From Sagittula stellata E-37 (GTDB lineage Bacteria; Pseudomonadota; Alphaproteobacteria; Rhodobacterales; Rhodobacteraceae), in the NCBI RefSeq assembly GCF_039724765.1, contig NZ_CP155729.1:3915501-3979500 (forward strand): DNA of 64,000 nt, in the 5' to 3' direction. A model generated the notes under the pieces. It was not told where the DNA came from. It saw only the letters and a list, made by a program, of their open reading frames with translations, and searched no databases. The translations under genes and the position numbers were made by a program. Below, in pieces: positions 7,847 through 16,266 of this stretch (position 1 is the first letter of the stretch; every line of letters starts with the position of its first letter).

Positions 7847-9688
7847 ATGGACGGAGCAGTTGAGACGGTTTCACGTCGCGGGTTCTTTCGCGGTCAGTTC
7901 GGGGCACAGCCAGAGCCGGCAGAGGGCTGGTATTCGGTAGAAGGCCTTCCAGCCGGCGCCGACGACGTGTTCTGGGATGGCTGGACGGATGAGGCCGGCC
8001 TCTTCGTGGTCGGCGATCACGGCGCGATCAACCATTTCGATGGCGCGGAGTGGGTCCGCCTGCCAAGCCCCGCCCCCGTGCCGATCCATGCGCTTTGGGG
8101 CACGGATCGGGAAAACCTCTGGGCCGTCGGCTGGATGGGCCTAATCCTGCACCACGACGGAGAGGTCTGGCACCAGGTGCATGGCTGCGTGGTCGACGCG
8201 AAGGGCAAATACGCCTCCGTCGAAGAGAACACACCGCTGTTCGCCATCTGCGGCCGCGCGGACGGGCACGCCTGGGCGGTCGGAGATCGCGGCAGAATCC
8301 TGCATTTCGACGGCACGGACTGGTCGGTCGAAGATGCCGGGACCCGCGCCCATTTGCGCGCCGTCATCGTTTTGGACGATGGTCGTGTGATGGCCTCGGG
8401 CGGCGATGGCACGGTGGTTCTGCGCAATTCCGAAGGCGTGTGGGAGGTCCTCGATTGCCCCGTTGCCTCCAATTTCACAGCAGCGATGGCCCTGCCCGAC
8501 GGGCGTGTCCTGCTGGCCGGGGGCCGGTATTTCATCCAGGCCAACGGCTTTCGCGGCGATCTTGTCGAATGGGATGGCGAACGCTTCGAAAAGCTCTTCC
8601 CCGACACCGAGTTCAGCCGCTTCCGGGCGTTGGGCCGGACCGGCAAGGGCCTTCTGGCGCTCGGCGATGCCGGTCAGATCCACCTGATCCGCAAGGACTG
8701 CATCGACCGCTTGCAAAGCGGCACGGGCCACGACCTTCTGGGCCTCGTCGACCTACCCTCGGGCGAGGTGATGGCGGTCGGGGATTACGGCAGTCTTCTG
8801 GTGGGAGGCAGCGACGCACTGACCTGCTTTGCCCCCGCGATCCAGCCCGGCGAGGACCCGGCGAACTGGTCCGCGATGGACAGCGGCACGGACCGCCAGC
8901 TTTGGGGGATGTGGCACGATCCTGAACAGGACATGCTCTTTGCCTGCGGCGAGGAAGGCACCGTGCTGGTCCATGATCGCGGCAAGTGGGAGGCGCTGCC
9001 ACCGGCGGGCACGCTTGGCATCCACGACCTGGCCCGCGCCCCGGATGGCGGATTGCTGGCGGCGGGTCAGCTCGGCGAAGTGCACCACTTCGACGGCACC
9101 GCCTGGAGCAAACACTTCGACCTGTTCATGGATGTCACGATCCTGTCCTTGTGGTCCGATGGCCACGGGCAGATCTTTGCCGCCGGCGACGAAGGTCTGG
9201 TGCTTCATTGGGCGGGCGCGGAGTGGGAGCGCATGCCCTCCGGCACCAAAAGTGCGCTTTACGGCCTCTGGGGTATGGACGCCGAGCATCTGCTGGCGGT
9301 CGGCGACTTCGGCCAGATCATGCGGTGGAACGGCAAGCGCTGGGACGAGTTCAACGCCGGGACCGAGCACTTCCTGTTCGACGTCTGGGGGCGGTCCCTG
9401 CGCGATATCTTCGTTGTCGGCCTGTCCGGAACCATCGGCCATTTCGACGGATCGCGGTGGCACATCACCCCGGCGCGGGCGCGCAACGACCTGTTGGCCC
9501 TGACCGGCACCGCGACCGATGTCGTGGCCGTGGGCGCGGCAGGCGCCGCGGCCCGGTTCGACGGTCAGCGCTGGCACATGGACCCGACGGGCACCACGGC
9601 CGGCCTACGGGCGGTCGCCGTGAATGACGCGGGCCGGTATTTCGCTGCGGGGGATGGCGGGACGATCCTGTGCCGTGACGTCGAATGA
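7847..9688 (+). CDS. 14-repeat beta-propeller protein of the ddh-like operon
   Basis: The 613 residues are almost entirely built of ~43-residue repeats. Each has a core of the form (V/A)GD-x-G-x-(I/V)-x-H-(F/W)-DG-x-x-W, for example VGDHGAINHFDGAEW, VGDRGRILHFDGTDW, AGDEGLVLHWAGAEW and VGDFGQIMRWNGKRW. About 14 units can be counted, some degenerate (around 205-245 and 285-325), which would fit two seven-bladed propellers. The N-terminus has SRRGFFRGQF, a twin-Arg motif without a hydrophobic stretch, reminiscent of the NapF N-terminus, so it may stay cytoplasmic and bind an assembly partner. No catalytic residues are recognised. The position directly behind the Mrp ATPase (start on the next base) suggests an assembly or scaffold role, which is inference. 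Confidence 0.8.
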   Translation: MDGAVETVSRRGFFRGQFGAQPEPAEGWYSVEGLPAGADDVFWDGWTDEAGLFVVGDHGAINHFDGAEWVRLPSPAPVPIHALWGTDRENLWAVGWMGLILHHDGEVWHQVHGCVVDAKGKYASVEENTPLFAICGRADGHAWAVGDRGRILHFDGTDWSVEDAGTRAHLRAVIVLDDGRVMASGGDGTVVLRNSEGVWEVLDCPVASNFTAAMALPDGRVLLAGGRYFIQANGFRGDLVEWDGERFEKLFPDTEFSRFRALGRTGKGLLALGDAGQIHLIRKDCIDRLQSGTGHDLLGLVDLPSGEVMAVGDYGSLLVGGSDALTCFAPAIQPGEDPANWSAMDSGTDRQLWGMWHDPEQDMLFACGEEGTVLVHDRGKWEALPPAGTLGIHDLARAPDGGLLAAGQLGEVHHFDGTAWSKHFDLFMDVTILSLWSDGHGQIFAAGDEGLVLHWAGAEWERMPSGTKSALYGLWGMDAEHLLAVGDFGQIMRWNGKRWDEFNAGTEHFLFDVWGRSLRDIFVVGLSGTIGHFDGSRWHITPARARNDLLALTGTATDVVAVGAAGAAARFDGQRWHMDPTGTTAGLRAVAVNDAGRYFAAGDGGTILCRDVE

Positions 9689-10278
9689 CGGCCTTTACGA
9701 GAGAAACCATGCGCGCGACCGCAACGGCAATCGCGGTCGAGCGCCCCCTTCTGGGCTACATCCGGTCCGAGGATCGCGGTGTCGGAGACATGCTCCTGAG
9801 CCACGTTGCCGAGCGTCTGATCGCGCAGGGCCTCCGGGTGCACGGCGCCATTCAGGTCAATCGGGACCGGCACGACGGGCAGCGGTGCGACATGGACATC
9901 CGTCTCCTGCCGGAGGGGCGGGAGATCAGGGTGTCGCAAAGTCTCGGCCTTGGCGCGCGCGGCTGCCGCCTGGACAGCGGCGCGCTGGAGACCGCCGTCG
10001 CCTGCGTCGGCGCGTCCTTCGCGCCGGATGCGGATGTACTGATCGTCAACAAGTTCGGCAAGCAAGAGGCATGCGGCGCGGGCTTTCGCACGCTGATCGG
10101 TGAGGCCATTTCCATGGGCGTGCCGGTGCTGACCTGCGTCAACGCCATGAACCAGACGGCATTCGACGAGTTCTCGGCCGGTTTCCAGGTGCGGCTGGAC
10201 GCCTGTGAAACCACCCTGCTCAACTGGTGCCGAACGCATCTGCACGACCTCGGGCCAAACGCGCGCTCGGTTCGCTAA
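9685..10278 (+). CDS. DUF2478 family protein
   Basis: A 197-residue protein whose start overlaps the propeller-gene stop (ATGA). Recognised by the family pattern VNRDRHDGQRCDMDIRLLPE (~53-72), RISQ-like IRVSQSLGLGARGCRLD (~76-92) and DVLIVNKFGKQEA (~115-127). The last motif resembles a nucleotide-binding core of NTPase/THEP1-like proteins, but there is no proper Walker A. DUF2478 proteins are often found beside molybdenum-cofactor and molybdate genes (from memory of the family), which fits this operon. Biochemical function is unknown. It is the last gene of the unit that begins at ddhA. Confidence 0.8.
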   Translation: MTAFTRETMRATATAIAVERPLLGYIRSEDRGVGDMLLSHVAERLIAQGLRVHGAIQVNRDRHDGQRCDMDIRLLPEGREIRVSQSLGLGARGCRLDSGALETAVACVGASFAPDADVLIVNKFGKQEACGAGFRTLIGEAISMGVPVLTCVNAMNQTAFDEFSAGFQVRLDACETTLLNWCRTHLHDLGPNARSVR

Positions 10279-10500
10279 CGACCAGTCTGATCTTTGCCCG
10301 TACCGCATACCGTCGCGGGCCATCCGATTGTCAAAATCCCGAGCTGTCGTTTCACAAATGTGTAGAGCCTGAAGCCTGCGGCTGGGCTGTTCGGGCCGCT
10401 GCCGGACCGTTCGACCGTTTTCCCACTGCGGGCAAAATCCGGGTGCGGGCCCCACATCGCCGCCCGGGGAAGCTCTCTGACCCGCCTGTTCCTTCCTGAT
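10279..10500. other. Intergenic stretch with no recognisable gene
   Basis: Between the DUF2478 gene and the IS3 debris I see no convincing coding frame, RNA gene or strong terminator. Short open frames on both strands lack family resemblance and ribosome sites. It probably belongs to the same zone of decayed insertion sequences as the next 550 bp. Confidence 0.4.
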
Positions 10501-10527
10501 GGTGTCAAAGCGCCCTCAAGGCACCTT

Positions 10528-10839
10528 TTGCCGACGCCGCGTTTACGAGAATGCTGCGAGGCGGAGGCGCGCACAGAAGCGCTCAGCCTTGTCGGACTGG
10601 TCATCGTCCGGAAATCGTTCCGCGCATGGCCCGGTCAAAGACGGATCGGCGTTCTGCCGGAACGGCAGGGCATCAGCATGAACCACGCGACGCTCTGCCG
10701 GAATTACCCGGAAGACGGGCTTTCGGAGCAGCGTCGCCTTGGCCGGAAACGGGCGCGCTACGAGGACACCGATGCCAGCCGCCGCGCGCGTCAACGTGCC
10801 CCTCCGATCAAGGATATCAGCCAAACCGTTGCCGGGTAG
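10528..10839 (+). pseudogene. IS3-family OrfB (DDE transposase) remnant
   Basis: The plus-strand frame contains INH-like ISMNHATLCRNYPEDGLSEQ followed by RRLGRKRARYE (~50-76 of the frame). This matches the family pattern of IS3-group OrfB proteins, where 'MNHKRVYRLYREEGL...RRRGRKRA' precedes the catalytic core. None of the DDE catalytic region is present and the upstream part is unrelated, so this is a short decayed fragment. It lies head-to-head with OrfA fragments on the other strand, so at least two different IS3 elements have decayed here. Confidence 0.55.
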
Positions 10840-11055
10840 CAATTTCCTGCAATGTCCAGTCTCCGCGCTGCACTTCCAGTGCCACCTTCGCCTCAAGCCA
10901 TTCTGTAAACCCACCGCACTTCGCCATTCTCTTGTCCATTCAAAGGTCTGGAAGACACCTTGTCCGACCGTACAGTTTTTCAGGACCACTTCAGAACTCC
11001 ATCTGGCGCAGCACGCGCATGATCTGGGCCTCGGTGAATCGTGTCTTCTTCATCG
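10838..11055 (-). pseudogene. IS3-family OrfA fragments
   Basis: Two pieces of OrfA-type sequence lie on the minus strand. From ATG 11055 the frame reads MKKTRFTEAQIMRVLRQMEF and stops at once; this is the usual beginning of IS407-type OrfA. Between ~10838 and 10945 another frame reads FTEWLEAKVALEVQRGDWTL and QEIATRQRFG then stop, the N-terminal helix-turn-helix region of an IS2/ISRj-like OrfA. Neither is complete. They mark an old insertion hot spot between the DMS dehydrogenase-like operon and the amine cluster. Confidence 0.6.
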
Positions 11056-11102
11056 GAATCTCCTCGTTCATCCTGCCGAGAAAACTCTACTTCCGTATCC
11101 CC

Positions 11103-12707
11103 TTAAGATTGGGGGGATTGCCCCACCATGCGGGCGCATTTCTCGCCAATCATGATCGTCGGTGCATTGGTGTTGCCCCCGATCAAGGTCGGCATGATGG
11201 AAGCGTCGGCAATGCGCAGGTTGTCCATGCCATGCACCTTCAGGCTGGCCGGATCGACGACCGACAGCGCGTCGCGGCCCATCCTTGCCGTGCCGACCGG
11301 ATGATAGACGGTCAGCGCCTCGGCCCGCAGGTAGGCGAGGATTTCCGCATCGCTTTGCACGTCGGGTCCGGGGAGGATTTCTTGCCCGTTCAGGTCTGCC
11401 ATGGGGGCGGCCGCAAAGATCCGGCGGGCCAGTTTGATACCCTCCACGAGGACCTCTGCGTCATCGCCCTGAGAGAAGAAGCGATGGTCGATCATGGGTG
11501 TCAGGTCGCCCCCCTCACGTGAGATGGTGATCTCGCCGACGGATTTGGGGCGCAGCACGCAGGTATGCACGGCAAAGCCATGGCCCCATTCGATCAGCCG
11601 CCCGCGATGGCTGCGATAGCCGGGGACGAAATGGAACTGCACGTCCGGAAGGTCACCGGCCAGCGGCGTTTTGGCAAAGCCGCCCGCGACCACGTAATTT
11701 GTCGACAGCTCGCCCTTGCGCCCCGCGGCAAAGGCAAAAGGGGCGGCCAGAAGACGGCGCCTGTTGGCAAAGGACAGCCCCAGCGTGCGCGCCGACGGGC
11801 TCCGCACGGTGATCATGCCATCGACGTGGTCGCGCAGGTTTTGCCCGACTCCAGCCAGATCATGGACAACTTCGATCCCGGCCCGCTGCAAGACCTGACC
11901 GGGCCCGATACCCGATTGCATCAGGGCCATCGGCGTGCCGATGGCGCCCGCGCTCAGGGTCACCTCGCCCCGGCACTGCACCTGAAGCGCCTCGCCGTTG
12001 CGGGACAGGGCAACGCCGGTCACGCGGCCCTGATCCACCAGAAGCCGGCGCAGCTCGGTGTCGGTCCAGATCGCGAGGTTCTTGCGCTGGCGCACCGGCT
12101 CCAGAAACGCGTTGTAGGAGGAAAACCGGATACCGTTCCGCTGCGTGACATCATAAACCCCAAGCCCCAGCTGTGAGGGCCCGTTGAAATCCGTGTTATG
12201 CGGAAGCTGAAGCGTCTCGCCCGCTGCGATGAAGGCGTCGCAGACCGGGTTCGGATCCTTGGGGCGATTGACGTAAAGCGGCCCGTCGGTGCCGTGATAG
12301 GCGGGATCCTGGCCGATCCTGTTGCGCTCCAGATCCTTGAACACCGGCAGGACATCGGACCAGCCCCACCCCTCGCAGCCGAGATCCCGCCAGTCGTCGT
12401 AATCCTGCGCCGCCCCGCGAATATAGAGCATCGAGTTCATCGAGGACGATCCGCCAAGCATCTTGCCGCGGTTCACGGGAATGCGGCGGTTGTTCAGCTC
12501 CGGCTGGGGCGTGCCCACGTAGCCGTAGTCAAAGCGCGGCCGGCCATACATCGCGAGGATGCCTGCCGGGATCTTCACCCGCGGGTCGCTTTGCCCCTTC
12601 CCGGCCTCGATGATGAGCACACGGGTGCTTGGGTCGGCGGATAGTCGGTTGGCCAGTACGCATCCGGCCGATCCGGCCCCGATGATGATGTAGTCAAAGG
12701 TTTCCAT
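11103..12707 (-). CDS. GMC-family FAD-dependent alcohol/choline dehydrogenase
   Basis: Flavoprotein oxidising an alcohol to an aldehyde. The N-terminal dinucleotide fold is YIIIGAGSAGCVLANRLS (~5-22), followed by the GMC signature GGSSSMNSMLYIRG (~85-98) that contacts FAD. The C-terminal region has YHPVGTARMG (~475) with the catalytic His, and NTNAPTIMIGEKCA near the end. Length 534 aa matches BetA and related alcohol dehydrogenases. The start overlaps the end of the upstream amidohydrolase gene by 14 bp, so the two are co-translated. In this cluster it could oxidise a hydroxylated amine delivered by the ABC importer. The substrate is not determined by sequence. Confidence 0.9.
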   Translation of the reverse strand: METFDYIIIGAGSAGCVLANRLSADPSTRVLIIEAGKGQSDPRVKIPAGILAMYGRPRFDYGYVGTPQPELNNRRIPVNRGKMLGGSSSMNSMLYIRGAAQDYDDWRDLGCEGWGWSDVLPVFKDLERNRIGQDPAYHGTDGPLYVNRPKDPNPVCDAFIAAGETLQLPHNTDFNGPSQLGLGVYDVTQRNGIRFSSYNAFLEPVRQRKNLAIWTDTELRRLLVDQGRVTGVALSRNGEALQVQCRGEVTLSAGAIGTPMALMQSGIGPGQVLQRAGIEVVHDLAGVGQNLRDHVDGMITVRSPSARTLGLSFANRRRLLAAPFAFAAGRKGELSTNYVVAGGFAKTPLAGDLPDVQFHFVPGYRSHRGRLIEWGHGFAVHTCVLRPKSVGEITISREGGDLTPMIDHRFFSQGDDAEVLVEGIKLARRIFAAAPMADLNGQEILPGPDVQSDAEILAYLRAEALTVYHPVGTARMGRDALSVVDPASLKVHGMDNLRIADASIMPTLIGGNTNAPTIMIGEKCARMVGQSPQS

Positions 12708-14352
12708 CGTCGCCCCAATAGGTCAGCCGCCCGTCGCAGATCGTCATCGCAACCGTCGCGGCCTCGGCACTCTGCGCCAATCCGTCGAGGTCGCCGTCGA
12801 TCAGCACCAGATCGGCGGCCAGCCCCGGCGTCAGCGCGCCGCGATGTGTTTCGCAAAAATCCGCATAGGCCCCGCCCGTGGTGTAGGCCGCCAGACAGTC
12901 GTCCAGCGTGATCCGCTGGTCCGGCATGTCGTCCCGCCAGGGGCTCCGGGTCAGAGCACAGTGGATGGCGTAAAGCGGCGAAAGTGGCGACACCGGCCAA
13001 TCCGTGCCAAAGGCCAGCGGCACGCCCCGATCCCGGATCATCCGCCAGGGGAACGCCGTGGGCCAGCGTGCAGGTCCCATGATCGAGGTCGTCGGCTCCA
13101 GAGGCAGCCCGGCAGAGCCCGGAGGATGCACCGGCTGCATGGAGGCGACGATCCCCAGGGGCGCCAGCCGGTCGACATCCTCGGGCGTGATCGTGTCGAT
13201 ATGTTCGATCCGGTGGCGGGCATCGCGGGGGCCGTTAGCGCGGGCGGCGGCCTCGTAGCCGTCGATCGCCGCGCGCACGGCACCGTCGCCGACCGCATGG
13301 GTCGCCACTTGCAAGCCGCGCCTGTCGGCCTCGATACAGATCGCGTTGAATAGGTCCGGCGCGATCAGCGGCTCGGAGCGGAAGCCCGCCCGGTCGGGAT
13401 AATCGGTGACGGTAAGCGCGGTCCAGGTGTCATAGACCCCGTCGAGGAAGAGCTTGATGCGCCGGAAGTGCAGCCAGCCGGGCACTTCCTCGCCGAACTG
13501 TTCGATCCGGGCGACACCGGCCACCCCGTCGCTTTCATCGAGCTTGAGCGGCAGGCTCACGCGCACCGGCATCTCGCCGGCCAACGCCAGATCCCTGAGG
13601 AGCCCCGCCTGGTAGGGATTGCCGTCCATGTTCACGGCACTGGTGATTCCATGGCGCGCGCAATACTCCCCGGCCAGGCGGAGCAGGCCACGGTCATACG
13701 CCCGCGCGGCGTCTGTCTCCGGCTCAAGCCCCTGGTTGCCGAGGCTGTCCCGCCCCTTGAGCTCGGAGAGCTGCTGCACGAAGCTCATTGCCGCGAATTC
13801 GCGCAGCTCTCCGGTGGCCAGCCCGTCTTCGCCCATGACCACCTCGGAGCCCGGTTCGACCTCGGCGCCCCGCAGCACCCCGGCCAATTCGAGCGCGCGG
13901 GTATTGGCCCAGCCGCAATGCAGATCCACCGAGGACATGAAGATCGGACGATCCGGGCTGATCCGGTCCAGCAGGTGCCGGTCGGGGCGACGGTCTTCGC
14001 CGAAGATCGTGTAGTTCGCGGCAAAGGCCGAATGCAGGGGCGCATCCGGGGTTTCGTCGATGAAGCTTCGGAAGGCAGTGCTGACGGCCTTGAGGCCAAA
14101 GACCTCGCCCAGGTTCAGCATCGACAGCGTGGCGCCGCCCATGAAAAGGTGCAGGTGGCTTTCGATGAAGCCGGGCAAGAGTTCCCGCCCGCCAGCGTCG
14201 ATTACGCGGGTCTGCGGCCCGATGAACGCGCGGATGTCATCATCGCCGCCCAGCGCCGCGATCTTCCCATCAAGGATCGCAACAGCCGTCGTGCCGGGGG
14301 CTGCAAAGAGCGGGCGCACCCGGGCGTTCAGAAAGACAAGATCGGCGTGCAT
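12694..14352 (-). CDS. YtcJ/AepA-like metal-dependent amidohydrolase
   Basis: Cytoplasmic TIM-barrel hydrolase of the amidohydrolase superfamily. Metal-binding motifs are visible: GFIESHLHLF (~60-69, HxH), a His in VDLHCGWANTRAL (~140), then ATHAVGDGAVRAAIDG and HRIEHIDTI (~355-395), and an Asp in LAFGTDWPVSP (~475). The 552-residue length and the HCGWAN and GTDWPV signatures are typical of YtcJ-like enzymes, which hydrolyse N-acyl or amide bonds. It follows the solute-binding-protein gene on the same strand, so the imported compound is plausibly its substrate or precursor. Exact reaction unknown. Confidence 0.88.
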   Translation of the reverse strand: MHADLVFLNARVRPLFAAPGTTAVAILDGKIAALGGDDDIRAFIGPQTRVIDAGGRELLPGFIESHLHLFMGGATLSMLNLGEVFGLKAVSTAFRSFIDETPDAPLHSAFAANYTIFGEDRRPDRHLLDRISPDRPIFMSSVDLHCGWANTRALELAGVLRGAEVEPGSEVVMGEDGLATGELREFAAMSFVQQLSELKGRDSLGNQGLEPETDAARAYDRGLLRLAGEYCARHGITSAVNMDGNPYQAGLLRDLALAGEMPVRVSLPLKLDESDGVAGVARIEQFGEEVPGWLHFRRIKLFLDGVYDTWTALTVTDYPDRAGFRSEPLIAPDLFNAICIEADRRGLQVATHAVGDGAVRAAIDGYEAAARANGPRDARHRIEHIDTITPEDVDRLAPLGIVASMQPVHPPGSAGLPLEPTTSIMGPARWPTAFPWRMIRDRGVPLAFGTDWPVSPLSPLYAIHCALTRSPWRDDMPDQRITLDDCLAAYTTGGAYADFCETHRGALTPGLAADLVLIDGDLDGLAQSAEAATVAMTICDGRLTYWGDDGNL

Positions 14353-14372
14353 CCGGGGCTCCCGCGGGCAAT

Positions 14373-14394
14373 GCGGGGGCCTTCTGGCCCCCGC
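14373..14394. terminator. Stem-loop between the binding-protein and amidohydrolase genes
   Basis: GCGGGGGCC-TTCT-GGCCCCCGC forms a perfect 9-bp GC stem just downstream of the solute-binding-protein stop. There is no T-run. Such hairpins commonly protect the highly expressed binding-protein message or attenuate read-through to later operon genes. Confidence 0.55.
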
Positions 14395-14402
14395 CTTATC
14401 GA

Positions 14403-15419
14403 TTACTGCAGCAACTGGGTCCAGACTCGCGTCACCAGGTCCTGCGCCTTGGGGCTACAGGTGCGCGACATCTCGACCGGCACCGTCGGGTAGAGCGCCG
14501 GCGCGTTTTCCTCGGTGAATTCCTTGTCGGCGTCGATGATCGTCATCGGGGAGGAATGCGAGTAGTAGTTCATCTCGATGGTCGCGTTCTCGGGCGTCGA
14601 GATGAACTCGATGAACTTGATCGCGTTCTCGCGGTTCGGCGCGCCCTTCGGGATCACCATGCTGTCGATCCAGCCGACCAGGCCTTCCTTGGGCATGGCG
14701 TATTCCAGCGGCGCGCCGTCGGCGATCGCGCGTACGACCTCACCATCCCACCAGAAGTGCGAAGCCACCTCGCCCGAGCCGAGACGGCCCGCGATGTTGT
14801 CCGAGGAATAGGCGGCCACGTGTTCCTTCTGCGCCATCAGCAGGTCAAGCACGCGCTTCATCTCGTCGGGATCTTCCGAGCAGAAGGGCACGCCGAGATA
14901 GAGCTGGGCGGCCCCCACGACTTCGTCCGGGTAGGAGAGCATGGCGATAGAGCCCGCAAGCGCGCCCTCGGGTTCGAAGAAGTACTTCAGGCTGTCGGTG
15001 GGACCGTCATATTGATCGGTGTTCACGGCAAAGCCCGCCGTGCCATAGGCCAGTGGGATGGAATATTCCTGGGTCTCGTCCCACCATTGGTTGCGGTAGG
15101 CCTCCTGGATATTTCCATAGGCCTCGAGCTTGTCGGCGCCGAAGTTCTCGATCAGGCCCTCGTCGATCATGATGCGCAGGAAGTGCTGCGAGGGCGCCGC
15201 GATGTCATAGCCCGAGGATCCGGCCTGAAGCTTGGTCAGCAGGTCCTCGTTCGAGGTATAGCCGTCCACGCTGACGTCGACGTCATACTCCTCGGCGAAT
15301 TTCTCGATCAGTTCCGGCGCGATGGATTCCGACCAGACGTAGAGGTTCAGCGATCCTTCGGCCATCGCCGAGGTGCCCATGAGCAGCGCCATTGCCGTTG
15401 CCGTCTTGAATACGGTCAT
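14403..15419 (-). CDS. Periplasmic substrate-binding protein, PotD/PotF type
   Basis: Extracellular solute-binding protein of the spermidine/putrescine cluster. A Sec signal, MTVFKTATAMALLMGTSAMA, is followed by the family opening LNLYVWSESIAPELIEKFAE. Further family landmarks are YDIAAPSQHFLRIMIDEGL (~70-88), WDGEVVRAIADG (~225) and FIEFISTPENAT (~270). Length 338 aa is normal. The ligand-binding Asp/Glu set of PotD cannot be checked without alignment, so polyamine is only one option; homologues also bind opines or other cationic amines. The gene follows the second permease by 43 bp. It is probably the most highly expressed gene of the import operon. Confidence 0.9.
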   Translation of the reverse strand: MTVFKTATAMALLMGTSAMAEGSLNLYVWSESIAPELIEKFAEEYDVDVSVDGYTSNEDLLTKLQAGSSGYDIAAPSQHFLRIMIDEGLIENFGADKLEAYGNIQEAYRNQWWDETQEYSIPLAYGTAGFAVNTDQYDGPTDSLKYFFEPEGALAGSIAMLSYPDEVVGAAQLYLGVPFCSEDPDEMKRVLDLLMAQKEHVAAYSSDNIAGRLGSGEVASHFWWDGEVVRAIADGAPLEYAMPKEGLVGWIDSMVIPKGAPNRENAIKFIEFISTPENATIEMNYYSHSSPMTIIDADKEFTEENAPALYPTVPVEMSRTCSPKAQDLVTRVWTQLLQ

Positions 15420-15462
15420 GTTGTGTCTCTCCTGTTGGGGGGGTGGTTGGTGTGATTGGGGA

Positions 15463-16266
15463 TCATGAGCCGGTGCGCTGACCGCGCGCCGCGACCGTCA
15501 GCGCGATCGTGGCGAGGACCAGCGAACCGAGGATGAGCAGGGTCGCCACGGCGTTGAGCTCTGGCGATGTGCCCACGCGGATCAGCGAGAAGATGTAGAC
15601 CGGCAAGGTGGTCGTGCCGCCCGAGCTCAGCATGTTCGAGGTGATGAAGTCGTCCATCGAGATCAGGAAGGCGAGCATCGCGCCCGAGAACAGCCCCGGG
15701 AAGATCAGCGGCAGCGTCACGCGGCGAAAGACGACCCAGCGCGAGGCATAGAGATCCGTCGCCGCTTCCTCGTAATCCAGCGACATGCCCTGCAACCGGG
15801 CGCGGATCGGAAGGAAGGCAAAGGGGGTGCAGAAGGCCGAATGCGCGATCACCAGCTTGAGCATGCCATTCTGCACGCCAACCAGCGAGAATAGGATCAG
15901 CGTCGCCACCGCCAGCACGATCTCGGGCAAAAGCAGCGGCAGGTTCACCACGGTCTCAGAGAGCTTGCGGAAGCGGACGTTCCTGCCGCGGATGATCGAC
16001 AGCGCCGCCAGCAGCGCAATCGTCGTGGCCACGGAGGTGGCGATGAGGGCCACCGTCAGCGAAGTCTTGAGCGCGGCGATCAGCGCGTCGTTCTGCAGCG
16101 CGGAGGCGTACCATTTGAACGAGAACCCGGTCCAGACGCTGGTGATGCGGTTGGCATTGAACGAGTAGAGGATGACGATCAGCAGCGGCGTGTAGAGATA
16201 GACAAAGAACGCAATGCTGATCAGCCCCAGCCCGGGATAGCTCTTGACGTCGTGCTGCTTGCTCAT
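15463..16266 (-). CDS. ABC transporter permease, PotC/PotI type
   Basis: Inner-membrane permease of about six helices. The cytoplasmic coupling motif, EAATDLYASRWVVFRRVTLP (~155-174), fits the EAA-x3-G-like loop of this family. Hydrophobic spans are evident at ~15-35, 70-95, 105-130, 140-155, 190-210 and 235-258. The first codon overlaps the stop of the preceding permease, so translation is coupled. It forms the channel with the other permease, and the binding protein docks on the periplasmic side. Confidence 0.9.
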   Translation of the reverse strand: MSKQHDVKSYPGLGLISIAFFVYLYTPLLIVILYSFNANRITSVWTGFSFKWYASALQNDALIAALKTSLTVALIATSVATTIALLAALSIIRGRNVRFRKLSETVVNLPLLLPEIVLAVATLILFSLVGVQNGMLKLVIAHSAFCTPFAFLPIRARLQGMSLDYEEAATDLYASRWVVFRRVTLPLIFPGLFSGAMLAFLISMDDFITSNMLSSGGTTTLPVYIFSLIRVGTSPELNAVATLLILGSLVLATIALTVAARGQRTGS

